Shown here piece after piece: positions 1 through 7,600 of a stretch of DNA of 40,685 nt. This DNA comes from Eubacterium sp. (GTDB taxonomy: Bacteria; Bacillota; Clostridia; Peptostreptococcales; Anaerovoracaceae): contig JAETRU010000031.1 in NCBI GenBank assembly GCA_021769965.1, positions 1-40,685 on the forward strand, given 5' to 3'. The notes under the pieces were generated by a model. It ran no database searches, was not told the DNA's origin, and saw nothing but the letters and a program-made list of their open reading frames with translations. Made by a program: the position numbers and the translations under genes. Every line of letters starts with the position of its first letter. The first letter of the stretch is position 1.

Positions 1-11
1 TATTATACCAC

Positions 12-48
12 AAAAACCCTTACAAGTGTTGAATTTGCAAGGGTTTTT
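12..48. terminator. Bidirectional intrinsic terminator
   Basis: AAAAACCCTT (12-21) pairs with AAGGGTTTTT (39-48). A T-run follows on the plus strand and another on the minus strand, so it can stop transcription from both sides. It probably ends a plus-strand gene lying before the window. Bases 49-130 after it hold only a weak imperfect hairpin (AGCTG near 72 with CAGCT near 111) and no gene. Confidence 0.7.
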
Positions 49-135
49 TCGTTTTTATGTTAAAAGAAAGAAGCTGCCGCTCCAGTCGATTTTTGGTCAA
101 ACTGTGCGACAGCTCCGTTTCTTTCCTGCACCCGA

Positions 136-403
136 TTGAGCAAATTCCCACATATCAGCCTATTTTGCTCAATCCTTCATCGTCAAATTAACATCCAATT
201 GAGCAAATCAGTGACATTTACTCAATTTTGCTCAATGAAACTGAGCATTTTTCATATTTCAAGCTGTTTTTGCTCAATGCAGCCGCAGGTGCTCACAGAA
301 AAATTGAGCAAATTCCCAAGAATCAAGTCATTTTGCTCAATTTCAGCCTATCCAAAGCCTATCACATTGAGCAAATCGACCCGAAATCGCGGATTATGCT
401 CAA
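136..403. repeat. Array of five 37-bp inverted-repeat elements (TTGAGC/GCTCAA arms)
   Basis: Five elements lie at 136-172, 199-235, 241-277, 304-340 and 367-403. Each opens with TTGAGC (CTGAGC in the third) and closes with GCTCAA. Each is exactly 37 bp tip to tip and the inner 25 bp differ. A-rich bases (AAAT) usually follow the left arm and T-rich bases (TTTT) precede the right arm. Gaps between elements are 26, 5, 26 and 26 bp, so starts are 63, 42, 63 and 63 bp apart, or 6, 4, 6 and 6 helical turns. No other gene is visible in 49-436. A plus-strand reading frame crosses the array only because 42 and 63 are multiples of three. The same geometry with other arms recurs at 23055 and 31855. Confidence 0.85.
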
Positions 404-436
404 TCCCCGGTAGATGCACTAACCCCCGGAATAACA

Positions 437-487
437 AAAAAAGGCCAGAAGCCGGCCGCAGCCCCTGCCAGGAGCGCTGCGGCCGGC
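437..487 (-). terminator. Intrinsic terminator of the 33-codon gene
   Basis: A GC-rich 12-bp stem (GCCGGCCGCAGC at 451-462 with GCTGCGGCCGGC at 476-487) is followed on the minus strand by a run of seven T (438-444 region). It lies about 40 bp downstream of the stop codon of the small minus-strand gene at 526-627. Confidence 0.8.
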
Positions 488-525
488 GGTCCGGCTCTCA
501 TCCATATTTCAGCAATACGTATTCG

Positions 526-627
526 TTAGCAGCAGTTGCAGAAGATGATGACCAGCAACAGGAAGAAGAACAGTAAGCTGCAATCAACACCATTCTCGCC
601 GCGGTTAAAGAATCCACAATTTGACAT
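526..627 (-). CDS. 33-residue Cys-rich, single-membrane-segment peptide (probable sporulation peptide)
   Basis: This short gene runs from ATG at 627 to TAA at 526-528. AGGTGA at 633-638 sits about 5 bases ahead of the ATG as a ribosome site. The product starts MSNCGFFNRGENG, followed by a hydrophobic stretch of about 13 residues (LLFFFLLLVII) and ends FCNCC. Cysteines are at 4, 16, 30, 32 and 33. Tiny peptides with a polar N-terminus and one hydrophobic helix are common among spore coat or sporulation membrane proteins of Firmicutes (YjcZ-like); I infer that role from shape, not from homology I can prove. It has its own promoter (660-687) matching the sigma-K consensus and its own strong terminator, so it is a monocistronic unit. 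The terminator, promoter and ribosome site make a chance reading frame unlikely. Confidence 0.72.
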   Translation of the reverse strand: MSNCGFFNRGENGVDCSLLFFFLLLVIIFCNCC

Positions 628-659
628 AATTTTCACCTGCTTCTTTCATAATTTTACTT

Positions 660-687
660 TAGAATATGAAAAAACAGGGTGAATGGT
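660..687 (-). promoter_or_regulatory. Sigma-K-like promoter of the 33-codon gene
   Basis: On the minus strand the sequence reads AC, 17 bases, CATATTCTA. The known Bacillus sigma-K consensus is AC-N16/17-CATANNNTA, so the match is complete. The -10 region lies at 660-668 and the AC at 686-687. Transcription would start about 25 bases ahead of the ATG at 627. The promoter overlaps the terminator hairpin of the upstream gene. Sigma-E promoters share the CATA start of the -10, so early mother-cell control is also possible. Confidence 0.55.
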
Positions 688-697
688 TCCACCCTGT
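669..697 (-). terminator. Terminator after the ywlG-like gene
   Basis: ACAGGGTG (674-681) pairs perfectly with CACCCTGT (690-697), and six T follow on the minus strand. It lies 26 bp past the stop of the gene at 723-1292 and closes the minus-strand gene string that begins at cdaA. Confidence 0.85.
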
Positions 698-722
698 CTG
701 CAGATTTTCCAAGTTTCCGCGC

Positions 723-1292
723 CTATCTCTGAATGTCGCCGCCGGAAAGCATATCATCATAAACAGCCCTGCTGCCTCCGATGAACTTCGGCCGTGTCCG
801 GGCGCATACCACATGGGCTTCCCCGATCTGCTTCACTGAGATCCGCACCGGAACAGCTACCTTCTTCAGATGCATGCCGATCAGAGTGTCTCCGATATCC
901 ATACCGGCGGCAGCCTGAATCGTTTCCACAGCTGCCGGATGCGCGGCATTCTGGTATACCGTCATCGCAAAAGAGCCTCCTGCGTGAAGCTGCGGTACCA
1001 CATTGACGATCTCCGTTCCCGGAAGAAGCGCTTCCTTCTCCACGATAACGGCCCGGTTCAAATGCTCACAGCACTGCGCGGCCAGATAGATGCCTCTTTC
1101 CGACAGGATCGGATAGACCCCGTCGTATACCGCTTTCGCAGCGTCCAGATCAGAACCCTTTCCGATGTTCGCGCCTTTGATCTCACTGGAAGAGCATCCG
1201 ATGATAAAGATATCACCTGCCGAAAGCTTTGCTTTTTCCAGAAGCTCCGTTACTGCCGCAGCTGCCTGCGATTTGATTTCTTCATATGTCAT
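723..1292 (-). CDS. ywlG: YwlG/DUF436 family protein (TIGR01440)
   Basis: The 189-residue protein matches the conserved DUF436 family, known as YwlG in Bacillus, whose function is not established. Recognisable parts are IIGCSSSEIKGANIGKGS near residues 31-48, a Cys-Cys-Glu-His stretch (AAQCCEHLNRA), and PQLHAGGSFA. Length is normal for the family (about 180). The ATG is preceded by AGAGGGTGATTAGAA, a fair ribosome site. It is the last gene of the minus-strand string and is followed by a clear terminator at 669-697. It lies 34 bp downstream of ahcY, so they are probably co-transcribed; that says little about its job. Confidence 0.85.
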   Translation of the reverse strand: MTYEEIKSQAAAAVTELLEKAKLSAGDIFIIGCSSSEIKGANIGKGSDLDAAKAVYDGVYPILSERGIYLAAQCCEHLNRAVIVEKEALLPGTEIVNVVPQLHAGGSFAMTVYQNAAHPAAVETIQAAAGMDIGDTLIGMHLKKVAVPVRISVKQIGEAHVVCARTRPKFIGGSRAVYDDMLSGGDIQR

Positions 1293-1326
1293 TTCTAATC
1301 ACCCTCTTAGATATAAAATATCAAAA

Positions 1327-2577
1327 TTATACGTTCCAGCTTGCCAGATAAGCCTCCTGCTCAGAAGTCAGACTGTCGATCTCAATACCCCACGCAGCCA
1401 GCTTCCGCCTTGCTACCAGATCGTCGATCTCGCCGCTTACGTCAATGACCGCTTTATCCAGCTGCCTGTAATGATCTTTGATGTACATGGCGGAAAGAGC
1501 CTGAACCGCAAAACTCATATCCATGATCTCCGCAGGATGCCCGTCGGCAGCGGCGATGTTCACCAGTCTTCCCTCTCCGATCACGTTGACCCATCTGCCG
1601 TTTGGCAGCTTGTAGCCCATGATGTTCTTTCTGGTTTCTTTCTTTTCCACGGCAGCCGCTTCCAGCCCCGCCATATCCACTTCACAGTCAAAGTGTCCCG
1701 CATTGGTCAGAATCGCCCGATCCTTCATGGTCAGCATGTGATCCACCGTAATGGTCTTGCAGCAGCCTGTAGCCGATACGAAGATATCGCCCAGCGGCGC
1801 CGCCTGCGCCATGGTCATAACATCAAAACCGTCCATGCGTGCCTCAATGGCTTTGACCGGGTTGATCTCCGTAACGATGACCTTCGCCCCCAGAGCGGAA
1901 GCGCGCATAGCGATACCGCGGGAGCACCAGCCGTAGCCTACGACGACGACTGTCTTTGCGGCCACGATCAGGTTAGTGTTGCGCATGATGCTGTCCCAGA
2001 CAGACTGACCCGTGCCGTACCGGTTGTCAAAGAGATGTTTGCAGTCCGCGTCGTTGACCGCTACCATCGGGAACTTCAGAATGCCTTCCTTCTCCATAGC
2101 TTTCAGGCGGATGACCCCCGTGGTGGTCTCCTCGCAGCCGCCCCATACATCTTCAGCCAGATCCGGCCGCTTGGTGTGCAGCATGCCCACCAGGTCGCCG
2201 CCGTCGTCGATGATGATATTCGGTTTATGAGAAAGGCACATTTCGATGTGTCTGTCGTATTCTTCCGCCGTAGCGCCGTGATACGCGTAGACCGACAGTC
2301 CGCTGTCCGCCAGAGCCGCCGCCACATCGTCCTGCGTAGACAGAACATTGCTGCCCGTCACAGACATCTGCGCGCCGCCGGCTGCAAGCACCAGACAAAG
2401 ATACGCGGTCTTGGCCTCCAGATGGACCGAGAGAGAGATCCTGACGCCCTCAAAAGGCCTGCTCGCCCGGAATTCCTCCTCCAGGCCTGCCAGAAGCGGC
2501 ATGTTGTTTCTGACCCATTCGATCTTCTGATGACCCGACGGGGCCAGAGAAATATCTCTGATTTCATATTTTTCCAT
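1327..2577 (-). CDS. ahcY: Adenosylhomocysteinase (S-adenosyl-L-homocysteine hydrolase)
   Basis: It splits S-adenosylhomocysteine into adenosine and homocysteine, relieving product inhibition of methyltransferases. The NAD-binding segment reads VVGYGWCSRGIAMRA, the form common in archaeal and clostridial enzymes. NAGHFDCEVD, the GNxxYG-like FDNRYGTGQS and the C-terminal ADGHPAEIMDMSFA are also family signatures. The length of about 416 residues is the short bacterial/archaeal form. I start at ATG 2577 (MEKYEIRD) because GAGG lies 9 bases ahead of it; an in-frame ATG at 2586 has its ribosome site almost touching it. An 85-bp gap with a large hairpin (2614-2666) separates it from the GerMN gene upstream. 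No SAH riboswitch is recognisable. Confidence 0.93.
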   Translation of the reverse strand: MEKYEIRDISLAPSGHQKIEWVRNNMPLLAGLEEEFRASRPFEGVRISLSVHLEAKTAYLCLVLAAGGAQMSVTGSNVLSTQDDVAAALADSGLSVYAYHGATAEEYDRHIEMCLSHKPNIIIDDGGDLVGMLHTKRPDLAEDVWGGCEETTTGVIRLKAMEKEGILKFPMVAVNDADCKHLFDNRYGTGQSVWDSIMRNTNLIVAAKTVVVVGYGWCSRGIAMRASALGAKVIVTEINPVKAIEARMDGFDVMTMAQAAPLGDIFVSATGCCKTITVDHMLTMKDRAILTNAGHFDCEVDMAGLEAAAVEKKETRKNIMGYKLPNGRWVNVIGEGRLVNIAAADGHPAEIMDMSFAVQALSAMYIKDHYRQLDKAVIDVSGEIDDLVARRKLAAWGIEIDSLTSEQEAYLASWNV

Positions 2578-2613
2578 GATGTTCATCCTCTTCTTTCATA
2601 TATTTCATCAAAG

Positions 2614-2666
2614 GGTGTCCGTCCCGGCGTTCCGGACAATCCGGACGCTTCGGCCGGAAAGACACC
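2614..2666 (-). other. GC-rich hairpin between the GerMN gene and ahcY
   Basis: GGTGTC (2614-2619) pairs with GACACC (2661-2666) and encloses a second stem built from GCGTTCCGGA and TCCGGACGC. No T-run follows on the minus strand, so it is a weak candidate as an intrinsic terminator. It could be a processing site or partial attenuator that sets ahcY levels apart from the upstream genes. Confidence 0.4.
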
Positions 2667-2672
2667 GACGCC

Positions 2673-3182
2673 TTACGATTCGAGTTCAGGCATCTGTGTA
2701 AAACGGTCCGTGATATCCACGTGGCCCATCAGGGTCTCCGCCGCTTCGCCGTCCACCGTAAAGGAGACGGAACGCACTTCATCAAAGGATCTGGTCAGGG
2801 TCCCGACGATCTGCGCGATGAGCATCCGCTCCTCAGCCTCTGTTCCCGTCAGTCTCCTGCTGGAAAAATCCACGACCACGTCTCCGTCCGCCTCTGTTAT
2901 ATTATTGATTCTGAATTCATTTCTAAAAGCTGTGACCGCTCCCTCTGCTTCCGGTTTCTTTCGCTCACGAAGCAGATTCAGAGCCGCCGTATACAGTTCC
3001 GTTCTGCCTGATCCGGACGCTTCCGTTTCCACCTCCATGACGACCTCGCCTTTGCCGGTGTTCAGAAACAGCTGGTTGATGAACACAGCAATGACCCGGT
3101 GCTTTGCCGTATATCCCGTCAGCGCCATAAACAGGCTGATGGCCACAAGCAGAAGAAAAACTTTGATAAAGCCATGTCTCAT
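2673..3182 (-). CDS. GerMN-domain membrane-anchored protein
   Basis: The 169-residue protein begins with a hydrophobic anchor (residues 5-25, FIKVFLLLVAISLFMALTGY) and then a domain resembling GerMN, found in sporulation and germination protein GerM. Supporting pieces are DVVVDFSSRRLTGTEAEERM and IVGTLTRSFDEVRSVSFTVD, the usual pattern of a strand, Gly, Glu-rich helix, then TL...V..V.F.VDG. GerM itself carries two copies of the domain; here there is one. GGAG lies about 7 bases ahead of the ATG, and only 9 bp separate it from the glmS stop, so it shares the transcript. A role in envelope or spore assembly is inferred. Confidence 0.72.
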   Translation of the reverse strand: MRHGFIKVFLLLVAISLFMALTGYTAKHRVIAVFINQLFLNTGKGEVVMEVETEASGSGRTELYTAALNLLRERKKPEAEGAVTAFRNEFRINNITEADGDVVVDFSSRRLTGTEAEERMLIAQIVGTLTRSFDEVRSVSFTVDGEAAETLMGHVDITDRFTQMPELES

Positions 3183-3191
3183 GGTTTTCTC

Positions 3192-5021
3192 CTATTCTAC
3201 CGTTACGCTTTTGGCCAGATTTCTCGGTTTGTCGATATCTTCGCCCCGCTCCCGCGCCACATAATACGCGAAGATCTGCAGCGGGATCACCGTCAGAAGC
3301 GGCGAGACCTCGTCCGCGCAAGGCGGGATGTAGATGACTTCCGTGCTCTCCTGCTGGATCCTGGTGTTGCCTTCCTTGGCGATAGAGACCACATGAGCCA
3401 TCCTGGCCTTGACTTCCACGATATTAGAAAACATCTTATCAAACAGGCTGTCCTGCGTCGCCAGAGCGATGACAATGGTTTCCGGTTCCATCAGGGCGAT
3501 GGTTCCGTGTTTCAGTTCTCCCGCCGCGATGGCGAAGGAATTGATATATGAGACCTCTTTCAGCTTCAGAGATCCCTCATAAGCCACTGCGGAATCCATT
3601 CCTCTGCCGATGAAGAAGACCTGATCCCGGTTATACAGATATCTGGCAAGGTTCTCGATCTCACCGGCTTTGTCGATGATAGCCTGGACTTTGTCTGGGA
3701 TGGCCATCAGCTCGTCTAAGATAAATTTATAGTAGGTTTCGCTGATCGTGCCCCTCAGATCGCCCATATACAATGCGATCAGATACATGCATACCAGCTG
3801 TGTGGTGTAGGCCTTGGTAGACGCCACCGCGATCTCCGGGCCTGCCCAGGTGTAGAACACATCATCAGACTCTCTGGCTACAGAGCTGCCTACCACATTG
3901 ACCACAGACAACACTCTGGCACCCTTCCGTTTGGCTTCCCGCAGCGCGGCCAGTGTATCCAGCGTCTCGCCGGACTGGCTGATGGCGATGAACAGAGTGT
4001 TTTCATCGACAAAAGGATCCCGATAACGGAACTCTGACGCCACGTCCACCTCCACCGGTATCCGTGCCATCTTCTCGATGGCGTATTTTCCAACCAGGCC
4101 CGCATGGTAAGCTGTTCCGCAGGCCACGATATAGATCTTATTAAATTTCTGAAGATCCTCCAGAGTCAGAGAGATCCCGTCCAGCTTTATCCTGCCTTCC
4201 TCAGACAGTCTTCTGGTCAGCGTCTCCCGAATAGCCTTCGGCTGCTCGTAGATCTCCTTCAACATGAAATGCTCAAAACCTTCCTTCTCAGCGTCTTCCA
4301 TGCTCCAGGTCACCTGCAGCACATCCCGTTTGACAGGATTCTTATCCTGATCCAGGATCTGGATCTGATCAGGCGTACAGATGACCATCTCACCGTTTTC
4401 GATGAGATAGATCTTATTCAGATATTTCAGCAGCGCCGGAATATCTGAAGCGATAAAGTTGCATCCCTTGCCAAGACCCGCGATCAGAGGCGCGTCTTTG
4501 CGGAAAGCCACGATCCTGCCCGGCTCGTCTTTGGAAATGGCAGCAAACGCATACGCACCCTTCATCCTTTCGACAGCCGCAAGGACTGCGTCTTCCAGGC
4601 TCCCTTTGTACAGAACACTGATGAGCTGGGCGATGACCTCAGAGTCCGTTTCGGTTTTAAATCTGATGCCGTGTTCCTCGGAAAGCCATGCTTTCAGCTC
4701 CATATAGTTTTCCACGATGCCGTTATGTACGATGGCAATGCTGTCGTTCATATCCGTATGCGGATGGGCGTTGACATTAGACGGCGCGCCGTGAGTAGCC
4801 CAGCGGGTATGGCCGATGCCTGTAGTACCCCGCAGATTTTCCCCCGCGATAGCAGCTTCCAGATTGGCGATCTTGCCCTGCTGCTTTCTGACAGTCAGCC
4901 TGCCGTCGTTTAAAAGCGCGATGCCAGCCGAATCATACCCTCTGTATTCCAGTTTCTTCAGTCCGTCGATGACAATGTCTCTGGCGTTGTCATGACCGAC
5001 ATATCCTACAATTCCACACAT
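3192..5021 (-). CDS. glmS: Glutamine--fructose-6-phosphate aminotransferase
   Basis: GlmS makes glucosamine-6-phosphate from fructose-6-phosphate and glutamine, the first step to UDP-GlcNAc and the cell wall. The protein has 609 residues, the usual length. Residues 1-10 are MCGIVGYVGH; Cys2 becomes the N-terminal nucleophile of the glutaminase domain (about 2-220). Two SIS sugar-isomerase domains follow (about 280-420 and 455-595), with SQSGETLDT and ASTKAYTTQ in the first. The C-terminus NLAKSVTVE is standard. It lies only 24 bp downstream of glmM. That gap is too short for a glmS ribozyme, which many Gram-positive glmS genes carry. Confidence 0.97.
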   Translation of the reverse strand: MCGIVGYVGHDNARDIVIDGLKKLEYRGYDSAGIALLNDGRLTVRKQQGKIANLEAAIAGENLRGTTGIGHTRWATHGAPSNVNAHPHTDMNDSIAIVHNGIVENYMELKAWLSEEHGIRFKTETDSEVIAQLISVLYKGSLEDAVLAAVERMKGAYAFAAISKDEPGRIVAFRKDAPLIAGLGKGCNFIASDIPALLKYLNKIYLIENGEMVICTPDQIQILDQDKNPVKRDVLQVTWSMEDAEKEGFEHFMLKEIYEQPKAIRETLTRRLSEEGRIKLDGISLTLEDLQKFNKIYIVACGTAYHAGLVGKYAIEKMARIPVEVDVASEFRYRDPFVDENTLFIAISQSGETLDTLAALREAKRKGARVLSVVNVVGSSVARESDDVFYTWAGPEIAVASTKAYTTQLVCMYLIALYMGDLRGTISETYYKFILDELMAIPDKVQAIIDKAGEIENLARYLYNRDQVFFIGRGMDSAVAYEGSLKLKEVSYINSFAIAAGELKHGTIALMEPETIVIALATQDSLFDKMFSNIVEVKARMAHVVSIAKEGNTRIQQESTEVIYIPPCADEVSPLLTVIPLQIFAYYVARERGEDIDKPRNLAKSVTVE

Positions 5022-5045
5022 AATATACCCTTTCTGTATCTCGAT

Positions 5046-6398
5046 TTAACGGAACTTTCTGCTGATCAGATCAGCCAGCTCCTGTGCCAGCTGATGTATG
5101 CGCTCTATATCAGTGCCTTCGATCATAACGCGGACCAACGGCTCCGTACCTGACGGACGGATCAGAACCCTTCCGCTTCCGGCAGTTTCCTCCTCGATCG
5201 CTTTGATGGCAGCCTGTACTTCCGCGTCACTGCTGTAGGCGTTCTTTTTATCAGCGGCAACCTGCGCATTGACCAGGACCTGCGGAAAGATCTCAATTTC
5301 CGCGGACAGTTCTGACGGCTTTTTGCCGGAGGCTTTGACCGCTTTGACAAACTGCAGCGATGAGAGCGTGCCGTCGCCTGTAGTAGTATAGTTCAGGAAA
5401 ATAATATGGCCTGACTGTTCTCCGCCGATGACGCAGCCTGTTTTTCTCATGGACTCCAGCACGTAACGGTCGCCGACAGCGGTGACATCTACCTGCGCGC
5501 CCAGAGTCTCCCTGATATACTTATGAAATCCGATATTACTCATTACCGTGGCAGTGACTTTGTTCTCCGCCAGCTGCCCCGCCTCTTTCAGCATCTTCGC
5601 ACAGATGCAGATGGTCTTGTCACCGTCAATGACCAGTCCTTTCTCGTCTACGACGATCAGCCGGTCCGCGTCGCCGTCATAAGCAAGACCCAGATCCGCT
5701 TTTTCTTCTACGACCTTCTGCTGCAGTTTCTCCGGATGCGTCGATCCGATGTGATCGTTGATGTTTACGCCGTCCGGCTGGCAGCCGATCGTGATGACCT
5801 CTGCGCCCAGCGCCCGGTAAACAGCCGGCGCAGTCTTGTAAGCCGCTCCGTTGGCGCAGTCCAGGACCACCTTCATGCCGTCCAGGCGGATATCGATGGT
5901 CGAAAGCAGGAACTTACAGTAAAGCTCTATCGCGTCATCCTCCGCCTCCAGGCAGCGTCCCAGACGTTCTCCTGTCATATGACTGTTTGTATCGATACCT
6001 CTGATGATGATATCTTCGATCTTTTCCTCCAGCTCGTCATCCAGCTTGTAGCCTTCGCTGCCAAAGAACTTGATCCCGTTGTATTCAAACGGATTATGCG
6101 ACGCGGAGATCACGATGCCCGCATCCGCGTTATAATACTTCACCAGATATGCCACAGCCGGCGTAGGGATCACGCCAACCTTGATCACATTGCCGCCCAC
6201 TGCCAGAATTCCGGCAGTCAGAGCGTTTTCCAGCATATCGCCGGAAATTCTGGTATCCTTACCGATAACGATGACAGGCCTTTGATTTTCCTTTCTCAGA
6301 ACAAAAGCCCCCGCTTTTCCCAGGTTAAAAGCCAGTTCCGGCGTCAGTTCCGCATTCGCTATGCCTCTCACGCCGTCTGTCCCAAATAGTCTTCCCAT
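5046..6398 (-). CDS. glmM: Phosphoglucosamine mutase
   Basis: GlmM converts glucosamine-6-phosphate to glucosamine-1-phosphate. The 450-residue protein has the catalytic loop SASHNP with phosphoserine Ser100, the metal loop DGDADR at 241-246, the sugar loop GGEQSGH, and the phosphate-binding RPSGTEPLVRVM near the end. It starts MGRLFGTDGVRG, typical of bacterial GlmM. AGAGG lies ahead of the ATG. It follows cdaR by 8 bp and precedes glmS, the conserved cdaA-cdaR-glmM order of Firmicutes. In Bacillus and related bacteria GlmM binds CdaA and lowers c-di-AMP synthesis; that interaction is known for the family and inferred here. Confidence 0.97.
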   Translation of the reverse strand: MGRLFGTDGVRGIANAELTPELAFNLGKAGAFVLRKENQRPVIVIGKDTRISGDMLENALTAGILAVGGNVIKVGVIPTPAVAYLVKYYNADAGIVISASHNPFEYNGIKFFGSEGYKLDDELEEKIEDIIIRGIDTNSHMTGERLGRCLEAEDDAIELYCKFLLSTIDIRLDGMKVVLDCANGAAYKTAPAVYRALGAEVITIGCQPDGVNINDHIGSTHPEKLQQKVVEEKADLGLAYDGDADRLIVVDEKGLVIDGDKTICICAKMLKEAGQLAENKVTATVMSNIGFHKYIRETLGAQVDVTAVGDRYVLESMRKTGCVIGGEQSGHIIFLNYTTTGDGTLSSLQFVKAVKASGKKPSELSAEIEIFPQVLVNAQVAADKKNAYSSDAEVQAAIKAIEEETAGSGRVLIRPSGTEPLVRVMIEGTDIERIHQLAQELADLISRKFR

Positions 6399-6406
6399 AT
6401 TTACCT

Positions 6407-7600
6407 CTATTCTATCATAACTTTCAAGTGATCCGGATTTACATCCAGTGAAACATAATCTCCGCTGCAGATGACCTCAAGGCTGACATTGTGGCTGCCT
6501 TCGTCCAGATCCTTCAGATCTGCCGTCAGGCGGAAATTCTCCTCGCTCAGCGCTTCCAGGTCTTCCTTGCGGCCTCTGACCACGATTTCGATCTTAGCCG
6601 TCTTTATATCAGCTTTCAGATCCCCGCCAAGCCCGGTCAGCTTTACATCTTCCCCGTTAAAGGTAAAGGTCCTGCTTTCAAGAGGCGTTACCTTGACCTT
6701 CAGTACCAGATGATCCGCGGACTTGGAAGATACCTGCACCCCGTCCGGAAGGATCGGCCGCAGCGGGATCTCTGTATCCTCTGTAACATCTGAAAGATTC
6801 ACTGTTTCTGTAGTCACAGAATCAATACCGGCCAGATCGCTGCTCTTGCCTTTGATGATAATGGTCTTCGGCGCGGAGGAAGTCTTTGGAAGCTGCTCCG
6901 CCCGATCGTCGTTTACAGCTACCGTCAGCGGCACAGTCTTTGTTGTTGCCAGCTGCGCGCTGACCTGTACGGATTTCGCAGACAGTTCCACGTTCTCCAC
7001 AGTCTCGCCGGAACCGTCTACCGGAACCAGCTGGCTGGTCATTGTGGTCAGCTGCTCTTTGACCTTGCCTTCCTCGACTACCGCGTTCACCTTTCTGACC
7101 TTTTCCACCAGTGATGACGCGCCGGTAACGACTACGGAGTTCCTGCTCACGTCCACAGTGATCGGTTCTTCCTCATCATCAAAGCTTCCCTGGTAAGCGA
7201 CCTGGATCTCCACCTCTTTGGATACCCGTTCCTCTGTCACTACGGTCAGCTTATTGATACTTTTATCTTCGATCTCCACATCCTCCGGTACACGGATCTG
7301 GATCTTCAGCTGGTTTTCTCCTTTTGCCGCGTCTGCCAGATTCACTGACGCGTAGATCTCTTTGGCTGAAATATGATTGATATCGGCCCGGGAACCCGTC
7401 AGTGTAATGTTCATGGTCTCAGCGCTTACGGAAAGAAGGGCCAGACCGTTATCCTCCAGAGTCTGTTCTCCCATAAGCACGATAGGAATGTCCCGAAACG
7501 TTTTGCTGTCGGCAGGGTTGGTCTCACCGATAACATATGCCCACAGGCAGATAGCTATGATCAGGGAAAGAACGATATTGAATCTTTTATTTGCCAGCAT
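6407..7600 (-). CDS. cdaR: CdaR, YbbR-domain regulator of the diadenylate cyclase
   Basis: The protein of about 397 residues has one N-terminal membrane segment (residues 7-25, NIVLSLIIAICLWAYVIGE) followed by four YbbR-type repeats of about 80 residues exposed outside the cell. CdaR binds and modulates CdaA. I start at ATG 7600 (MLANKRF), which has GGGAGGAAGAAAG just ahead of it; an upstream in-frame ATG at 7657 would add 19 residues lying inside cdaA and has no ribosome site. The start overlaps the cdaA stop by 14 bp, which suggests coupled translation. Confidence 0.92.
   Translation of the reverse strand: MLANKRFNIVLSLIIAICLWAYVIGETNPADSKTFRDIPIVLMGEQTLEDNGLALLSVSAETMNITLTGSRADINHISAKEIYASVNLADAAKGENQLKIQIRVPEDVEIEDKSINKLTVVTEERVSKEVEIQVAYQGSFDDEEEPITVDVSRNSVVVTGASSLVEKVRKVNAVVEEGKVKEQLTTMTSQLVPVDGSGETVENVELSAKSVQVSAQLATTKTVPLTVAVNDDRAEQLPKTSSAPKTIIIKGKSSDLAGIDSVTTETVNLSDVTEDTEIPLRPILPDGVQVSSKSADHLVLKVKVTPLESRTFTFNGEDVKLTGLGGDLKADIKTAKIEIVVRGRKEDLEALSEENFRLTADLKDLDEGSHNVSLEVICSGDYVSLDVNPDHLKVMIE

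Noticed and set aside
136-403. CRISPR array
   Set aside because: The repeated parts are only about 6-11 bp, face each other as inverted arms, and no cas genes lie in the window.
136-576. 146-codon plus-strand frame with repeated LSKF...FCSI peptide units
   Set aside because: It begins with TTG without a ribosome site and exists because the repeat spacings 63 and 42 are multiples of three. The sister array at 31855 has a 53-bp period, which cannot keep a frame, so coding is not the cause of the repeats. It also runs through a terminator and antisense to a better gene.
2587-2672. SAH or SAM riboswitch before ahcY
   Set aside because: The 86-bp gap has one GC-rich hairpin but no conserved riboswitch core that I can recognise, and the gene lies within an operon.
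1165-3264. 699-codon plus-strand open frame
   Set aside because: It lies antisense to ahcY and the GerMN gene, which match known families; its length follows from their codon bias.
5022-5045. glmS ribozyme
   Set aside because: Only 24 bp separate glmM and glmS, far too short for the ribozyme.
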